Positions 15,341-23,927 of a stretch of 64,000 bases of DNA are shown here, one piece after another. A program made the position numbers and the translations under genes. The DNA lies in contig NZ_JAHWGP010000010.1 in assembly GCF_020873915.1 (NCBI RefSeq), forward strand, positions 124,001 through 188,000, given 5' to 3'. Positions within the stretch are counted from its first letter, which is position 1; each line of letters starts with the position of its first letter. The notes beneath the pieces were generated by a model, which searched no databases, was not told the origin of the DNA, and worked only from the letters and a program-made list of their open reading frames with translations. Source of the stretch: Streptomyces sp. DH5. GTDB taxonomy: Bacteria; Actinomycetota; Actinomycetes; Streptomycetales; Streptomycetaceae.

Positions 15341-16503
15341 AGGCGTCGGCGTTCGTCTACCCCTGGGACGTCAACGGGGATCCGGAGGCACCCGCGCGGA
15401 TCGCCGCGCTCGGCACGGCACAGGTCACGCTGGCCTCCGCCTACCACTCCACCCGCGCGTTGACGCCCCGTCACCCGCGCCACCGCATCGTCACCGCGGA
15501 GCACGCGGCCGTGCTCTACCCGATGGCGGAGGACCGCTGGTCGGGCCGGGACCTCCGCCCGTACGCGGCCGGTGACTGGGCGCCCGGGGACGCCTTCGGC
15601 GAGGCGGCCGCCGCGCTCGCCGACGCGGGCCTGGAGGTGCACACCTGGGTGGTGCTCGCCCACAACTCCCGCCTCGGCGCGGAACATCCGGACACCTCGG
15701 TGCTCAACGCCTACGGTGACCGCTACCCCTGGGCGCCGTGCATCGCCCGGCCCGCCGTCCGCGCCTACCTGACGGGCCTCGCCGCCGAGGCGGCGGTACG
15801 CCCCGGGGCACGCGGGACCGAACTGGAGTCGCTCGGCTGGTACGGGCTGGCCCACCTGCACGCCCACGACAAGACCGCCGGGGTCGGCCTCGGGGACGCC
15901 GGACAGTACCTGATGTCGCTGTGCTTCTGCCCGGCCTGCCGCGACGGCTACGCGGGCCGGGGCCTGGACGCCGACGCGCTCGCCGCCTCCGTACGCACCG
16001 CGCTGGAGCCGGTGTGGCAGGGGGCGCCCTCCGACGGGGGCTGGGCGGGCGTCGAGAAGCTCCTCGGCGAGACGCCGGCGAACGTCACGCGCGCGTGGCG
16101 CGAGGAGGTGGCCCGCACGCTGCAGGAGGCTGCGGTCACCGCCGTACGGGAGGCGGCCCCCGAAGGCTTCCAGGTCCTCCTGCACGCCGACCCCGTGTCC
16201 TACCACTGCGGCGCCAACGCGGGCGTCGACCCGGCGCACATCCTCTCCGTCGCCGACGGCGTCGTCGTGCCCTGCACCTCGGGCGCCGGCCCGCTGACCC
16301 CGTTCGCGGGGGTGGGGCGCGAGGACGCGGTCCTCGCCGCCAACTTCACGGTCGTCGCCGGCATGGGCGGCAGCCCCGCCACCCTCGCGGCGGACGCGGC
16401 GGAGGCCCGCCGCCTGGGCGCCACGGAACTGCGGCTCTACCACGCGGGGTTGGCGTCGGACGCCGACCTGGACGCGGTGCGCTCGGCGCTCGCGGCGCTC
16501 TGA
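15337..16503 (+). CDS. Uncharacterised protein coupled to kdgD, probably TIM-barrel/GH-like
   Basis: A 388-residue protein whose GTG overlaps the kdgD stop, so it is made with KdgD. I cannot assign a function. No signal peptide or membrane segment is visible. The sequence opens with a beta strand (SAFVYPWDVNGDPEAP) and shows strand-helix alternation with conserved-looking aromatic and His residues: VHTWVVLAHNSRLG, SLGWYGLAHLHAHDK, LCFCPACRDGY, VLLHADPVSYH. The FCPACRDGY segment recalls the CPxC motif found in some GH42-like or predicted glycosidase TIM barrels. In context it could hydrolyse a uronate conjugate, open an aldarolactone, or provide another missing uronate step; this is inference only. 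A strong terminator follows. Confidence 0.75.
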   Translation: MKASAFVYPWDVNGDPEAPARIAALGTAQVTLASAYHSTRALTPRHPRHRIVTAEHAAVLYPMAEDRWSGRDLRPYAAGDWAPGDAFGEAAAALADAGLEVHTWVVLAHNSRLGAEHPDTSVLNAYGDRYPWAPCIARPAVRAYLTGLAAEAAVRPGARGTELESLGWYGLAHLHAHDKTAGVGLGDAGQYLMSLCFCPACRDGYAGRGLDADALAASVRTALEPVWQGAPSDGGWAGVEKLLGETPANVTRAWREEVARTLQEAAVTAVREAAPEGFQVLLHADPVSYHCGANAGVDPAHILSVADGVVVPCTSGAGPLTPFAGVGREDAVLAANFTVVAGMGGSPATLAADAAEARRLGATELRLYHAGLASDADLDAVRSALAAL

Positions 16504-16515
16504 CACGGGCCGGCC

Positions 16516-16544
16516 GGCGGTGGCACGGGCGCCGTGCCACCGCC
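16516..16544. terminator. Bidirectional terminator
   Basis: A perfect 13-bp stem (16516-16528 with 16532-16544) and three-base loop lie after the kdgD operon and before the convergent MFS gene. Confidence 0.85.
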
Positions 16545-16715
16545 GTCCGGCCCGGTCCGGGGCGCCGCGGATCCGCCCGCGGCGGCCGGGAGTTATCGGG
16601 CGTCGAGCACGCCCACCGGTTCACGGCCGGGATCCTTCGGCGAGCGAGTCCTGCGTGAGCGGGACGGGGACACCGCGTCACGCCGAGGTCGCCGCGGTGC
16701 GGGCGGTGCCGGTCG

Positions 16716-17957
16716 TCAGGGGGTGCCGGGGTCCGGCCGTCGGCCGGTGGCGCGGGCGGGCTCGGACGGGCGCCGGAGCAGCAGCGCCGCCGGCACCGCC
16801 AGAGCGCCCCCGATCACGACCAGCAGCAGCCGGTGATCCAGGAGCTCCACGAGCGCCGCTCCCGCCGCGAGCCCGAGGATGTTCGGGGAGAACACCAGGG
16901 TGTTGGCGGTGGCGGTGGCCCGGCCCAGCAGCGGGGCCGGGGTCTCCTGCTGCACGGCGGTCAGCGTGGCGATCAGTACGGCGGGCAGCCCCACCCCGAT
17001 CGCCGCGCCGCACACCCACGCCAGAGCGTCGTCCGGCACCGCCCGCAGCGCCACCGCGACGGACAGCAGGGCGATGCCGCAGGCGGCGAGACACCGGTTG
17101 CCGAGACGGCGCAGCGCCGGACCGGCGAGCAGGCCGACGGCCATCGACCCCGCGCCCTGCACGGCGTACAGCACACCGGCGTACGCGGGGGAGCGGCCGA
17201 GGTCCTCCACCACGGCGTAGACCAGCGCCCCGTTGACGCCCGCGCACAGCATCGTCGCGCCGCCCGCCAGGACGAGGGGACGCAGGAGCGGATGCGACCG
17301 CAGGTGGCGGGCGCCCTCGGCGGCCCCGCCGGTCCGCTCCCGCCGGCCGCCGACCCAGGGTGGCGGCCTGTCCTCCCGTACCCGCAGCAGCGCGTACACC
17401 CCCGCGGCCAGCAGGAAGGTGACCGCGTCCAGGAAGGCGACGGCCGCCCCGCCGTACGCCGTGTACAGGGCCGCGCCCGCGAGCGGGGCCAGCAGCTTCA
17501 TGCCCTCGTTCGCGGTCATCCGCAGCCCGTTGAAGTCACCGAGCAGGGAGCGGTCCACGGCGGTGGCGATCAGCGCCGACTCCGCCGCGTCGTGGACGAC
17601 GCCCACCGCTCCGTACACGAACAGCACCGCGTACAGCAGCCACAGCCCGTCCGGCGACCCGACGCCGCACAGGGTGAGCACAAGTCCCGCCGTGAACAGA
17701 CTCGTCCCGATCAGCAGCGGCCTGCGGCGCACCCGGTCCGCGAGCGTTCCCAGCAGCGGACCGGCCAGGGCCGGCGCCCACATCGCCAGCACGCACAGGG
17801 CGGCGAGCCCGTCCGACCCGGTGAGGTCCTTGACCCACACCCCGGAGGCCAGCCACAGCGCGGACGTGCCGAACCCGGAGATCACCACCCCCGTGAGGTA
17901 GAGGCCCGCGTCGCGGTCCCGCACCACCCGGACCGCCGTCCATGCCGTCGTCGTCAT
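16716..17957 (-). CDS. MFS transporter
   Basis: A 413-residue membrane protein with about twelve hydrophobic segments and the loop 2-3 MFS motif as GTLADRVRRRPLLIG. The two halves are separated by a basic cytosolic loop around RVREDRPPPWVGGRRERTGG. It resembles actinobacterial drug-efflux-type MFS proteins rather than sugar importers. It is transcribed convergently towards the kdgD operon and appears monocistronic. Substrate unknown. Confidence 0.85.
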   Translation of the reverse strand: MTTTAWTAVRVVRDRDAGLYLTGVVISGFGTSALWLASGVWVKDLTGSDGLAALCVLAMWAPALAGPLLGTLADRVRRRPLLIGTSLFTAGLVLTLCGVGSPDGLWLLYAVLFVYGAVGVVHDAAESALIATAVDRSLLGDFNGLRMTANEGMKLLAPLAGAALYTAYGGAAVAFLDAVTFLLAAGVYALLRVREDRPPPWVGGRRERTGGAAEGARHLRSHPLLRPLVLAGGATMLCAGVNGALVYAVVEDLGRSPAYAGVLYAVQGAGSMAVGLLAGPALRRLGNRCLAACGIALLSVAVALRAVPDDALAWVCGAAIGVGLPAVLIATLTAVQQETPAPLLGRATATANTLVFSPNILGLAAGAALVELLDHRLLLVVIGGALAVPAALLLRRPSEPARATGRRPDPGTP

Positions 17958-18177
17958 GCCTGCTCATCGTGGTGCTGAGGCGGGGCGACCGCATCGGGCG
18001 GATGCCCTAGAGGAGGCGCGCGCGTGGCGGCCGGGGGACAGGGAAGGTAGGTCATCCGGGCCATGAGGACGGGTGCGGTCCGAGCGGGCCCGGAGGGGAG
18101 TGACGCGGCGGCCGATGAGTTCCGCCGCCCAGGCCGGTCCACCCCTGTGACCCACCACCCTTCCCCGGGAGCAGGCC

Positions 18178-18771
18178 ATGACCGACAGCACGCTCGACCT
18201 CGGACCGCAGACCCTCGTCGTGGCGGGTCTCGCCGAGGCCGTCACCGACGCGCGACTCGCGGACGCGACGCCCTGTCCGCGCTACGCCGTACGCCACCTG
18301 CTGGGCCACCTCCTCGGGCTGGCCGTCGCCTTCCGCGACGCCGGGCGCAAGGACCTGGGCGTCACCACCGACACCAGCCCGGACGCCGCCCTGCCGGACA
18401 TCGGCCCCGGCTGGCGCGAGGACCTGCCCAAGGTGCTCGACGAACTCGCCGGGGCGTGGCGCGACCCGGCCGCCTGGACCGGCATGACCCGAGCGGGCGG
18501 CGTGGACCTGCCGGGCGAGGTGGCGGGCGCGGTCGCCCTCGACGAACTGGTCGTCCACGGCTGGGACCTGGCCCGCGCCACCGGACAGCCGTACACCCCC
18601 GACCCGGCCGCGCTGGAGGCCGCGCACGCCTTCCAGCTGGTCGCCGCCCAGGAGGGCGAGCGGGGCGACGGCATCTTCGGCCCCGTCGTCCCCGTCCCGT
18701 CCGACGCCCCGCTCCTGGACCGGACGGTCGGCCTCAGCGGCCGGGACCCGGGCTGGACGCGGCCCGCGTAA
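18178..18771 (+). CDS. TIGR03086 family / mycothiol-dependent maleylpyruvate isomerase-like protein
   Basis: A 197-residue protein of the DinB-like four-helix family. Diagnostic segments are the helix with RHLLGHLLGLAVAF and the conserved ALDELVVHGWDLARATGQ. Proteins of this type use mycothiol or metal-binding His residues; the His in LGHL and VHGW fit that pattern. The start ATG 18178 follows GGGAGCAGGCC. Neighbours give no clear pathway link, so the specific reaction is unknown. Confidence 0.8.
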   Translation: MTDSTLDLGPQTLVVAGLAEAVTDARLADATPCPRYAVRHLLGHLLGLAVAFRDAGRKDLGVTTDTSPDAALPDIGPGWREDLPKVLDELAGAWRDPAAWTGMTRAGGVDLPGEVAGAVALDELVVHGWDLARATGQPYTPDPAALEAAHAFQLVAAQEGERGDGIFGPVVPVPSDAPLLDRTVGLSGRDPGWTRPA

Positions 18772-19434
18772 GGAAGCGGCCGGCCGTACGAACGGGGCGC
18801 GGCGGACGGAAGCCTCCACTGCCGCCTCCACGCACGCCCGCCCTCCACGCCCGCCCTCCACGCCCGCCCCCCGCGCCCACCGTCCCAGGCACGGCCTGTT
18901 CGCATACCGGCCCAGACCGGCCCAGCCCCGGGTCACTCCCCGCCTCCGCGGGGAGCCGGGGCGGGGGCCGACGCGGGATACGGGAGGTTCGCCGAGTTGC
19001 TGCAGCACACGGGCCGGTGCGGAGCGACTCCGTGACCGACGTCCCATCCGCACGCCGATCTCCCGGGCCCCGACCTCGCCCGGCCGGTGCACCCGTCGCG
19101 ATCATCTCGCCGCCGTGTAGGCCTCGCGCACGGCGCTATGCCCTCTCACCTCCGTCGACGTCATCCATGACGTCGAGACACGCGAGCTCCGCGCCGAGTA
19201 CGCGGGCCGGGTCCTCGCCCCCTCCCGCGCCGTCCTGACCGGACTCGCGCCCGCCGCCGGCCCCGTCCCGCCCGAGGCGGACACCGGCTCGCATCGCGAC
19301 AGCGAACGGTTCCGCCTCACCCTCGAGACTTCACCGTCCGGGCCGCGACCGGTCACCGGCGGCTCCGCCTCCACCGCCCGGGAGGGCCGCACCGCCGCCG
19401 TGTGAGGCAACAAGAAGTTCCTCTGTCAGAAGCA
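18772..19434. other. Gene-poor stretch with 13-bp repeats and a possible gene relic
   Basis: About 660 bases with no convincing gene. Near the left end, CCTCCACGCCCGC is repeated at 18842 and 18855 with partial copies around it. Between 19121 and 19405 one plus-strand frame is open, has normal Streptomyces codon bias and reads plausibly (SVDVIHDVETRELRAEY then GRVLAPSRAVLTGL), but an in-frame TAG at 19118-19120 and the lack of a start suggest a decayed gene. I cannot name the family. Confidence 0.4.
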
Positions 19435-19464
19435 TTGACGAAACTCTCGGCCCGCTCCTACGGT
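19435..19464 (+). promoter_or_regulatory. Promoter of the GntR-controlled operon
   Basis: -35 TTGACG (19435-19440) and -10 TACGGT (19459-19464) are separated by 18 bases, a reasonable HrdB-type promoter. The operator-like palindromes begin about ten bases further on. Confidence 0.6.
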
Positions 19465-19473
19465 CATCCGCAT

Positions 19474-19496
19474 CGTACTTCGTACGTCATATATGA
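19474..19496 (+). promoter_or_regulatory. Candidate GntR operator
   Basis: Two adjacent palindromes follow the -10 box: CGTAC-TTC-GTACG (19474-19486) and the perfect TCATATATGA (19487-19496). Their position over the transcription start suits repression by the GntR/FCD regulator encoded 46 bases downstream. Confidence 0.55.
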
Positions 19497-19541
19497 GACG
19501 CGATACGCGAGACTCGCTCCCGCGCAATCCGAGAGGCGCGC

Positions 19542-20222
19542 ATGACCTCTGTGCCCACGCCGATCCCCTCCCGCACGCAGTTCGTGCTGGAGGAGATCAA
19601 ACGCCGCATCCTCACCGGCCTGTTCACGCCGGGTCAGGCCCTGGTCGAGACCGACCTCGCCGCACAGTTCGGGGTGTCCAAGACCCCGGTGCGCGAGGCG
19701 CTCAAGACCCTGGCCGGCACGGGTCTGGTCGTGATGAGCCAGTACAAGGGCGTCACGGTGCGCATGGTCGACGCGGACATGGCGCACGAGGTCTACGACG
19801 TGCGGCTGCTCCTGGAACCCGAGGCGCTCAAGCGCGCGGTACGCCGCGGGGCCTCCCTCGACGCCGCACGCGCCGCGCTGACCCGCGCCGACGAGGCCAC
19901 GGACACCGCGGAACGCTCCCTGGCCAACCGCGAGTTCCACCGCGCCCTCTACGTGCCGTGCGGCAACCCGCTGCTCGGCCGGATGCTCGACGAGGTCCGT
20001 GACCAGGCCGCTCTGGTCTCCGCCGTCGCCTGGGCCGCCGATCCCTCCTGGGAGCGGGAGGCCAGCGAGCACCGGGAGATCCTGCGGCTCGCCCTCGGCG
20101 GGGACGCGGACGGCGCGGCGCGCGCCCTGCACTCGCACATCGCGTCGTTCGTGCGACGGGCCTTCCCCGAAGCGGAGTTCGAGGCGGCCCCGGAAGCCCA
20201 GAAAGAGGACGGTCAGGCATGA
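19542..20222 (+). CDS. GntR-family (FadR/FCD) transcriptional regulator
   Basis: A 226-residue regulator. The N-terminal GntR winged helix shows VLEEIKRRILTGLFTPGQAL and the recognition region AAQFGVSKTPVREALKTLAG. The C-terminal FCD domain is all-helical with the expected metal- or ligand-binding Asp/His residues (YDVRLLLEPEALK, NREFHRALY, SEHREILRLALGGD). It is first in the operon, overlaps the next start (ATGA) and is probably autoregulated through 19474-19496. The inducer is likely a sugar acid or 2-keto-3-deoxy acid from the two downstream enzymes. Confidence 0.9.
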   Translation: MTSVPTPIPSRTQFVLEEIKRRILTGLFTPGQALVETDLAAQFGVSKTPVREALKTLAGTGLVVMSQYKGVTVRMVDADMAHEVYDVRLLLEPEALKRAVRRGASLDAARAALTRADEATDTAERSLANREFHRALYVPCGNPLLGRMLDEVRDQAALVSAVAWAADPSWEREASEHREILRLALGGDADGAARALHSHIASFVRRAFPEAEFEAAPEAQKEDGQA

Positions 20223-21127
20223 CAACGACGTTCGAGACCCAGCGGGCGGCCCTGGCCGACGTGGTGGCGATCCCGGTGACCCCGTTCGCCGAGGACGGCT
20301 CCGTCGATCCAGGCACCTACCGGGCCCTGCTGCGTCGTCTCCTCGACGGCGGCATCACCACCCTCACCCCCAACGGCAACACCGGAGAGTTCTACGCCCT
20401 CACCCCCGAAGAGCGCCGTCTGGTCACCGAACTGACCATCGAGGAGGCCGGCGGACGCTCGGCGGTCCTGGTGGGAGTCGGCCACGACGTGCCCACCGCC
20501 ATCGACTCCGCGCGGCACGCGCGGGAACTCGGCGCGCAGATGGTGATGGTGCACCAGCCCGTCCACCCCTACGTCTCCCAGAGCGGCTGGGTCGACTACC
20601 ACCGCGCCATCGCCGAGGCGGTGCCCGACCTGGGCGTCGTCCCCTACATCCGCAACGACCGGCTCGCCGGCGCCCGCCTCGCCGAACTCGCCGACGCCTG
20701 CCCCAACGTCATCGGTGTGAAGTACGCCGTGCCGGACGCCGCCCGGTTCGCCGCGTTCGCCCGGGACGCGGGACTGGAACGGTTCGTGTGGGTGGCGGGG
20801 CTCGCCGAGCCGTACGCCCCCTCCTACTTCTCGGCCGGCGCCACCGGCTTCACCTCGGGCCTGGTCAACGTCGCCCCGTCCGTCTCGCTGAACATGATCG
20901 AGGCGCTGCGCTCCGGCGACTACCCGACCGCGATGAAGGTGTGGGAGCAGATCCGGCGCTTCGAGGAGATGCGCGCCGCCAACGGCTCCGCCAACAACGT
21001 CACCGTCGTCAAGGAGGCCCTCGCCTCCCTCGGCCTGTGCCGCCGCGAGGTCCGCCCGCCGAGCAAGCCGCTGCCCGAGAGCGAGCGCGCCGAAGTCGCC
21101 TCCATCGCCGCCGGATGGTCCATATGA
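20219..21127 (+). CDS. DapA-superfamily lyase/dehydratase acting on 2-keto-3-deoxy sugar acids
   Basis: A 302-residue class I TIM-barrel protein. It has AIPVTPFAEDGSVD, TLTPNGNTGEFYALTPEE, VPYIRNDR and the Schiff-base lysine in GVKYAVPD. Paired in one operon with an IlvD/Edd dehydratase, it is more likely a 2-keto-3-deoxy-aldonate aldolase or dehydratase than a lysine-pathway enzyme. The dehydratase would make a 2-keto-3-deoxy acid, which this enzyme would cleave or dehydrate. The substrate (arabinonate, xylonate, galactonate or another) is not decided by the sequence. Confidence 0.85.
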   Translation: MTTTFETQRAALADVVAIPVTPFAEDGSVDPGTYRALLRRLLDGGITTLTPNGNTGEFYALTPEERRLVTELTIEEAGGRSAVLVGVGHDVPTAIDSARHARELGAQMVMVHQPVHPYVSQSGWVDYHRAIAEAVPDLGVVPYIRNDRLAGARLAELADACPNVIGVKYAVPDAARFAAFARDAGLERFVWVAGLAEPYAPSYFSAGATGFTSGLVNVAPSVSLNMIEALRSGDYPTAMKVWEQIRRFEEMRAANGSANNVTVVKEALASLGLCRREVRPPSKPLPESERAEVASIAAGWSI

Positions 21128-22845
21128 AGTCCCCCGAAGAGTTCCGCAGCCACCAGTGGTACGGCACCGACGGACTGCGCTCCTTCAGCCACCGCGCCCG
21201 CACCCGCCAGCTCGGCTACCTGCCCGAGGAGCACCTGGGCAAGCCCGTCATCGCGATCCTGAACACCTGGTCCGACATCAACCCCTGCCACGTCCACCTG
21301 CGGGACCGGGCGCAGGCCGTCAAGCGGGGCGTGTGGCAGGCCGGCGGCTTCCCCCTCGAATTCCCGGTCTCCACCCTCAGCGAGACCTTCCAGAAGCCGA
21401 CCCCCATGCTCTACCGCAACCTCCTCTCCCTGGAGACCGAGGAACTGCTGCGGTCCTACCCGGTCGACGGGGCCGTGCTCATGGGGGGCTGCGACAAGTC
21501 CACCCCGGCGCTGCTGATGGGTGCCGCCAGTGCCGACCTGCCCACCGTGTTCGTGCCGGCCGGACCCATGCTGCCCGGGCACTGGCGGGGCGAGACGCTC
21601 GGCTCCGGCACCGACATGTGGAAGTACTGGGACGACAAGCGGGCCGGTGTCATCGGCGACTGCGAGATGCAGGAACTGGAGAGCGGCCTGGCCCGCTCGC
21701 CCGGCCACTGCATGACGATGGGCACGGCCTCCACCCTGACCGCCGCCGCCGAGGCCCTCGGCGTCACCGTCCCGGGCGCCTCCAGCATCCCGGCCGTCGA
21801 CTCCGGGCACGACCGGATGGCCGCCAGGGCCGGCATGACCATCGTCGACCTGGTCCACAAGGACCGGAAGCTGAGCGACATCCTCACCGCCGACGCCTTC
21901 GAGGACGCGGTCACCACCGTCCTCGGACTCGGCGGGTCCACCAACGCCGTCATCCACCTGATCGCCATGGCCGGACGCGCCGGGGTGAAACTCACCCTCG
22001 ACGACTTCGACCGCATCGCCCGCACCGTCCCGGTCCTCGCCAACGTCCGCCCCGGCGGAGAGAAGTACCTGATGGAGGACTTCCACTTCGCGGGCGGACT
22101 GCCCGGCTTCCTCTCCCGCATCCCCGACCTGCTCCACCTGGACCGGCCCACCGTCTGCCACGACACCCTGCGCGAGCAGATCGCCGGCGCGCAGGTGCAC
22201 GACGACGACGTCATCCGCACCCGCGACAACCCGGTCGCGGACGAGGGCGGAGTCGCCGTCCTGCGCGGCAACCTCTGCCCGGACGGCGCCGTCATCAAGC
22301 ACATCGCCGCCGAACCGCACCTGCTGCGGCACACCGGTCGCGCCGTCGTCTTCGACGACTACAAGCAGATGCAGCGGACCATCAACGACCCCGCTCTGGA
22401 CATCACCGCGGACAGCGTGCTGGTACTGCGGGGCTCCGGCCCCAAGGGCGGCCCGGGCATGCCCGAGTACGGGATGATGCCGCTCCCCGACCACCTGCTC
22501 AAGCAGGGCGTGCGGGACATGGTGCGCATCTCCGACGCCCGCATGAGCGGGACGAGCTACGGCGCGTGCGTCCTGCACATCGCCCCCGAGTCGCACGTCG
22601 GCGGGCCGCTGGCCCTGGTGCGCACCGGCGACACGATCACCCTCGACGTCGACAACCGCGTGCTCCGGCTCCACGTCGACGACGAGGAGCTCCAGCGGCG
22701 CAAGGCGCAGTGGACGCCGCCGCCCGCCCGCTACGAACGCGGCTACGGCGCCCTCTACAACGACCAGATCACCCAGGCCGACACCGGCTGCGACTTCGAG
22801 TTCCTCGCCCGGCCGGGCACGGTCCAGGACCCCTACGCGGGCTGA
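21124..22845 (+). CDS. IlvD/Edd-family sugar-acid dehydratase
   Basis: A 573-residue protein, the usual length for arabinonate/xylonate-type members. The Fe-S cysteines are in DINPCHVHL, GGCDKSTPA and the SPGHCMTMGTAS region, the pattern of [2Fe-2S] sugar-acid dehydratases. SDARMSGTSYGACVLH near the C-terminus carries the conserved active-site serine region. It converts an aldonate to a 2-keto-3-deoxy acid. It is coupled by ATGA to the DapA-type enzyme. Closest functional guess: L-arabinonate or a related pentonate dehydratase, since a GH43 enzyme is in the operon; this remains inference. Confidence 0.88.
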   Translation: MKSPEEFRSHQWYGTDGLRSFSHRARTRQLGYLPEEHLGKPVIAILNTWSDINPCHVHLRDRAQAVKRGVWQAGGFPLEFPVSTLSETFQKPTPMLYRNLLSLETEELLRSYPVDGAVLMGGCDKSTPALLMGAASADLPTVFVPAGPMLPGHWRGETLGSGTDMWKYWDDKRAGVIGDCEMQELESGLARSPGHCMTMGTASTLTAAAEALGVTVPGASSIPAVDSGHDRMAARAGMTIVDLVHKDRKLSDILTADAFEDAVTTVLGLGGSTNAVIHLIAMAGRAGVKLTLDDFDRIARTVPVLANVRPGGEKYLMEDFHFAGGLPGFLSRIPDLLHLDRPTVCHDTLREQIAGAQVHDDDVIRTRDNPVADEGGVAVLRGNLCPDGAVIKHIAAEPHLLRHTGRAVVFDDYKQMQRTINDPALDITADSVLVLRGSGPKGGPGMPEYGMMPLPDHLLKQGVRDMVRISDARMSGTSYGACVLHIAPESHVGGPLALVRTGDTITLDVDNRVLRLHVDDEELQRRKAQWTPPPARYERGYGALYNDQITQADTGCDFEFLARPGTVQDPYAG

Positions 22846-22977
22846 CCCGCCACGTCCGGGCGGGCTCCCGCACACCCGCGAAGAAAGCGCTTCCCCCCCG
22901 CTTCACCAGTACCTCCAGCTCCTCCAGCTCCCCAGCTCAAGCACCGCACAGCACGTACCGAGAAACGGAGAACAGTC

Positions 22978-23910
22978 ATGGCCCAAGCCGCAGCCGTGGC
23001 GAAACCGCCCACGCCACCCCGGCGGCGCCGTGCCTCCGCCACGCCCCGCAAGCTCCCCTACCTGCTGATCGCGCCGGCCGCCCTGCTCATGCTGGGGTTC
23101 ATCGCCTACCCGGTCCTCAGCGTCTTCTACTACAGCCTGCAGGACTACAACCCCACCAAGCCCTGGCGGAACGGCTTCGCGGGCTTCGAGAACTTCACCC
23201 GCATCTTCACCGAGGACCCGCTCTTCTGGGACACCCTCGTCTTCAGCGCCAAGTGGGTGTTCGTCGAGGTCGGCCTGCAACTGCTGTTCGGTCTCGCCCT
23301 CGCCCTCATCGTCAACCAGACCTTCGCCGGCCGGGCCCTCGGCCGCGCCCTGGTCTTCTCCCCGTGGGCCGTCTCCGGCGTGCTCACCTCCGCCATCTGG
23401 GTGCTGCTCTACAACTCCCAGACCGGCATCACCCGCTACCTGGCGGACATGGGCATCGGCGACTACGGCGTCAGCTGGCTGTCGGACACCGCCACCGTCT
23501 TCCCGGCCGTGGTCGTCGCCGACCTGTGGCGCGGTGTCCCCTTCTTCGCGATCCTCATCCTCGCCGACCTCCAGTCCGTCTCCAAGGACCTGTACGAGGC
23601 CGCCGAGGTCGACGGAGCCAGCCGCTTCCAGCAGTTCATCCACATCACCCTGCCGCACCTGAAGGACGCCATCATCCTGTCCACGCTGCTGCGCGCGGTG
23701 TGGGAGTTCAACAACGTCGACCTGCTCTACACGCTGACCGGCGGCGGACCGGCGGGCGAGACCACGACCCTGCCGCTCTACATCGCCAACACCTCGGTGG
23801 ACGCGCACGACTTCGGCTACGCGTCGGCCCTGACGACGGTCGCGTTCGTGATCCTGCTCTTCTGCTCGATGGTCTACCTGCGCCTGAGCAAGTTCGGAGG
23901 CGAGAAGTGA
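22978..23910 (+). CDS. ABC carbohydrate transporter permease (MalF type)
   Basis: A 310-residue protein with a basic N-terminus and six predicted helices, and an EAA loop EAAEVDGASRFQQFIHITLPHLKD. About 130 bases separate it from the dehydratase; that gap holds a CT/CA-rich stretch and a GGAG ribosome site but no clear promoter. The downstream permease is coupled by overlap. The binding protein of this importer lies at the end of the operon (28361). Confidence 0.92.
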   Translation: MAQAAAVAKPPTPPRRRRASATPRKLPYLLIAPAALLMLGFIAYPVLSVFYYSLQDYNPTKPWRNGFAGFENFTRIFTEDPLFWDTLVFSAKWVFVEVGLQLLFGLALALIVNQTFAGRALGRALVFSPWAVSGVLTSAIWVLLYNSQTGITRYLADMGIGDYGVSWLSDTATVFPAVVVADLWRGVPFFAILILADLQSVSKDLYEAAEVDGASRFQQFIHITLPHLKDAIILSTLLRAVWEFNNVDLLYTLTGGGPAGETTTLPLYIANTSVDAHDFGYASALTTVAFVILLFCSMVYLRLSKFGGEK

Positions 23911-23927
23911 TCACCAAGGAGGCCACC

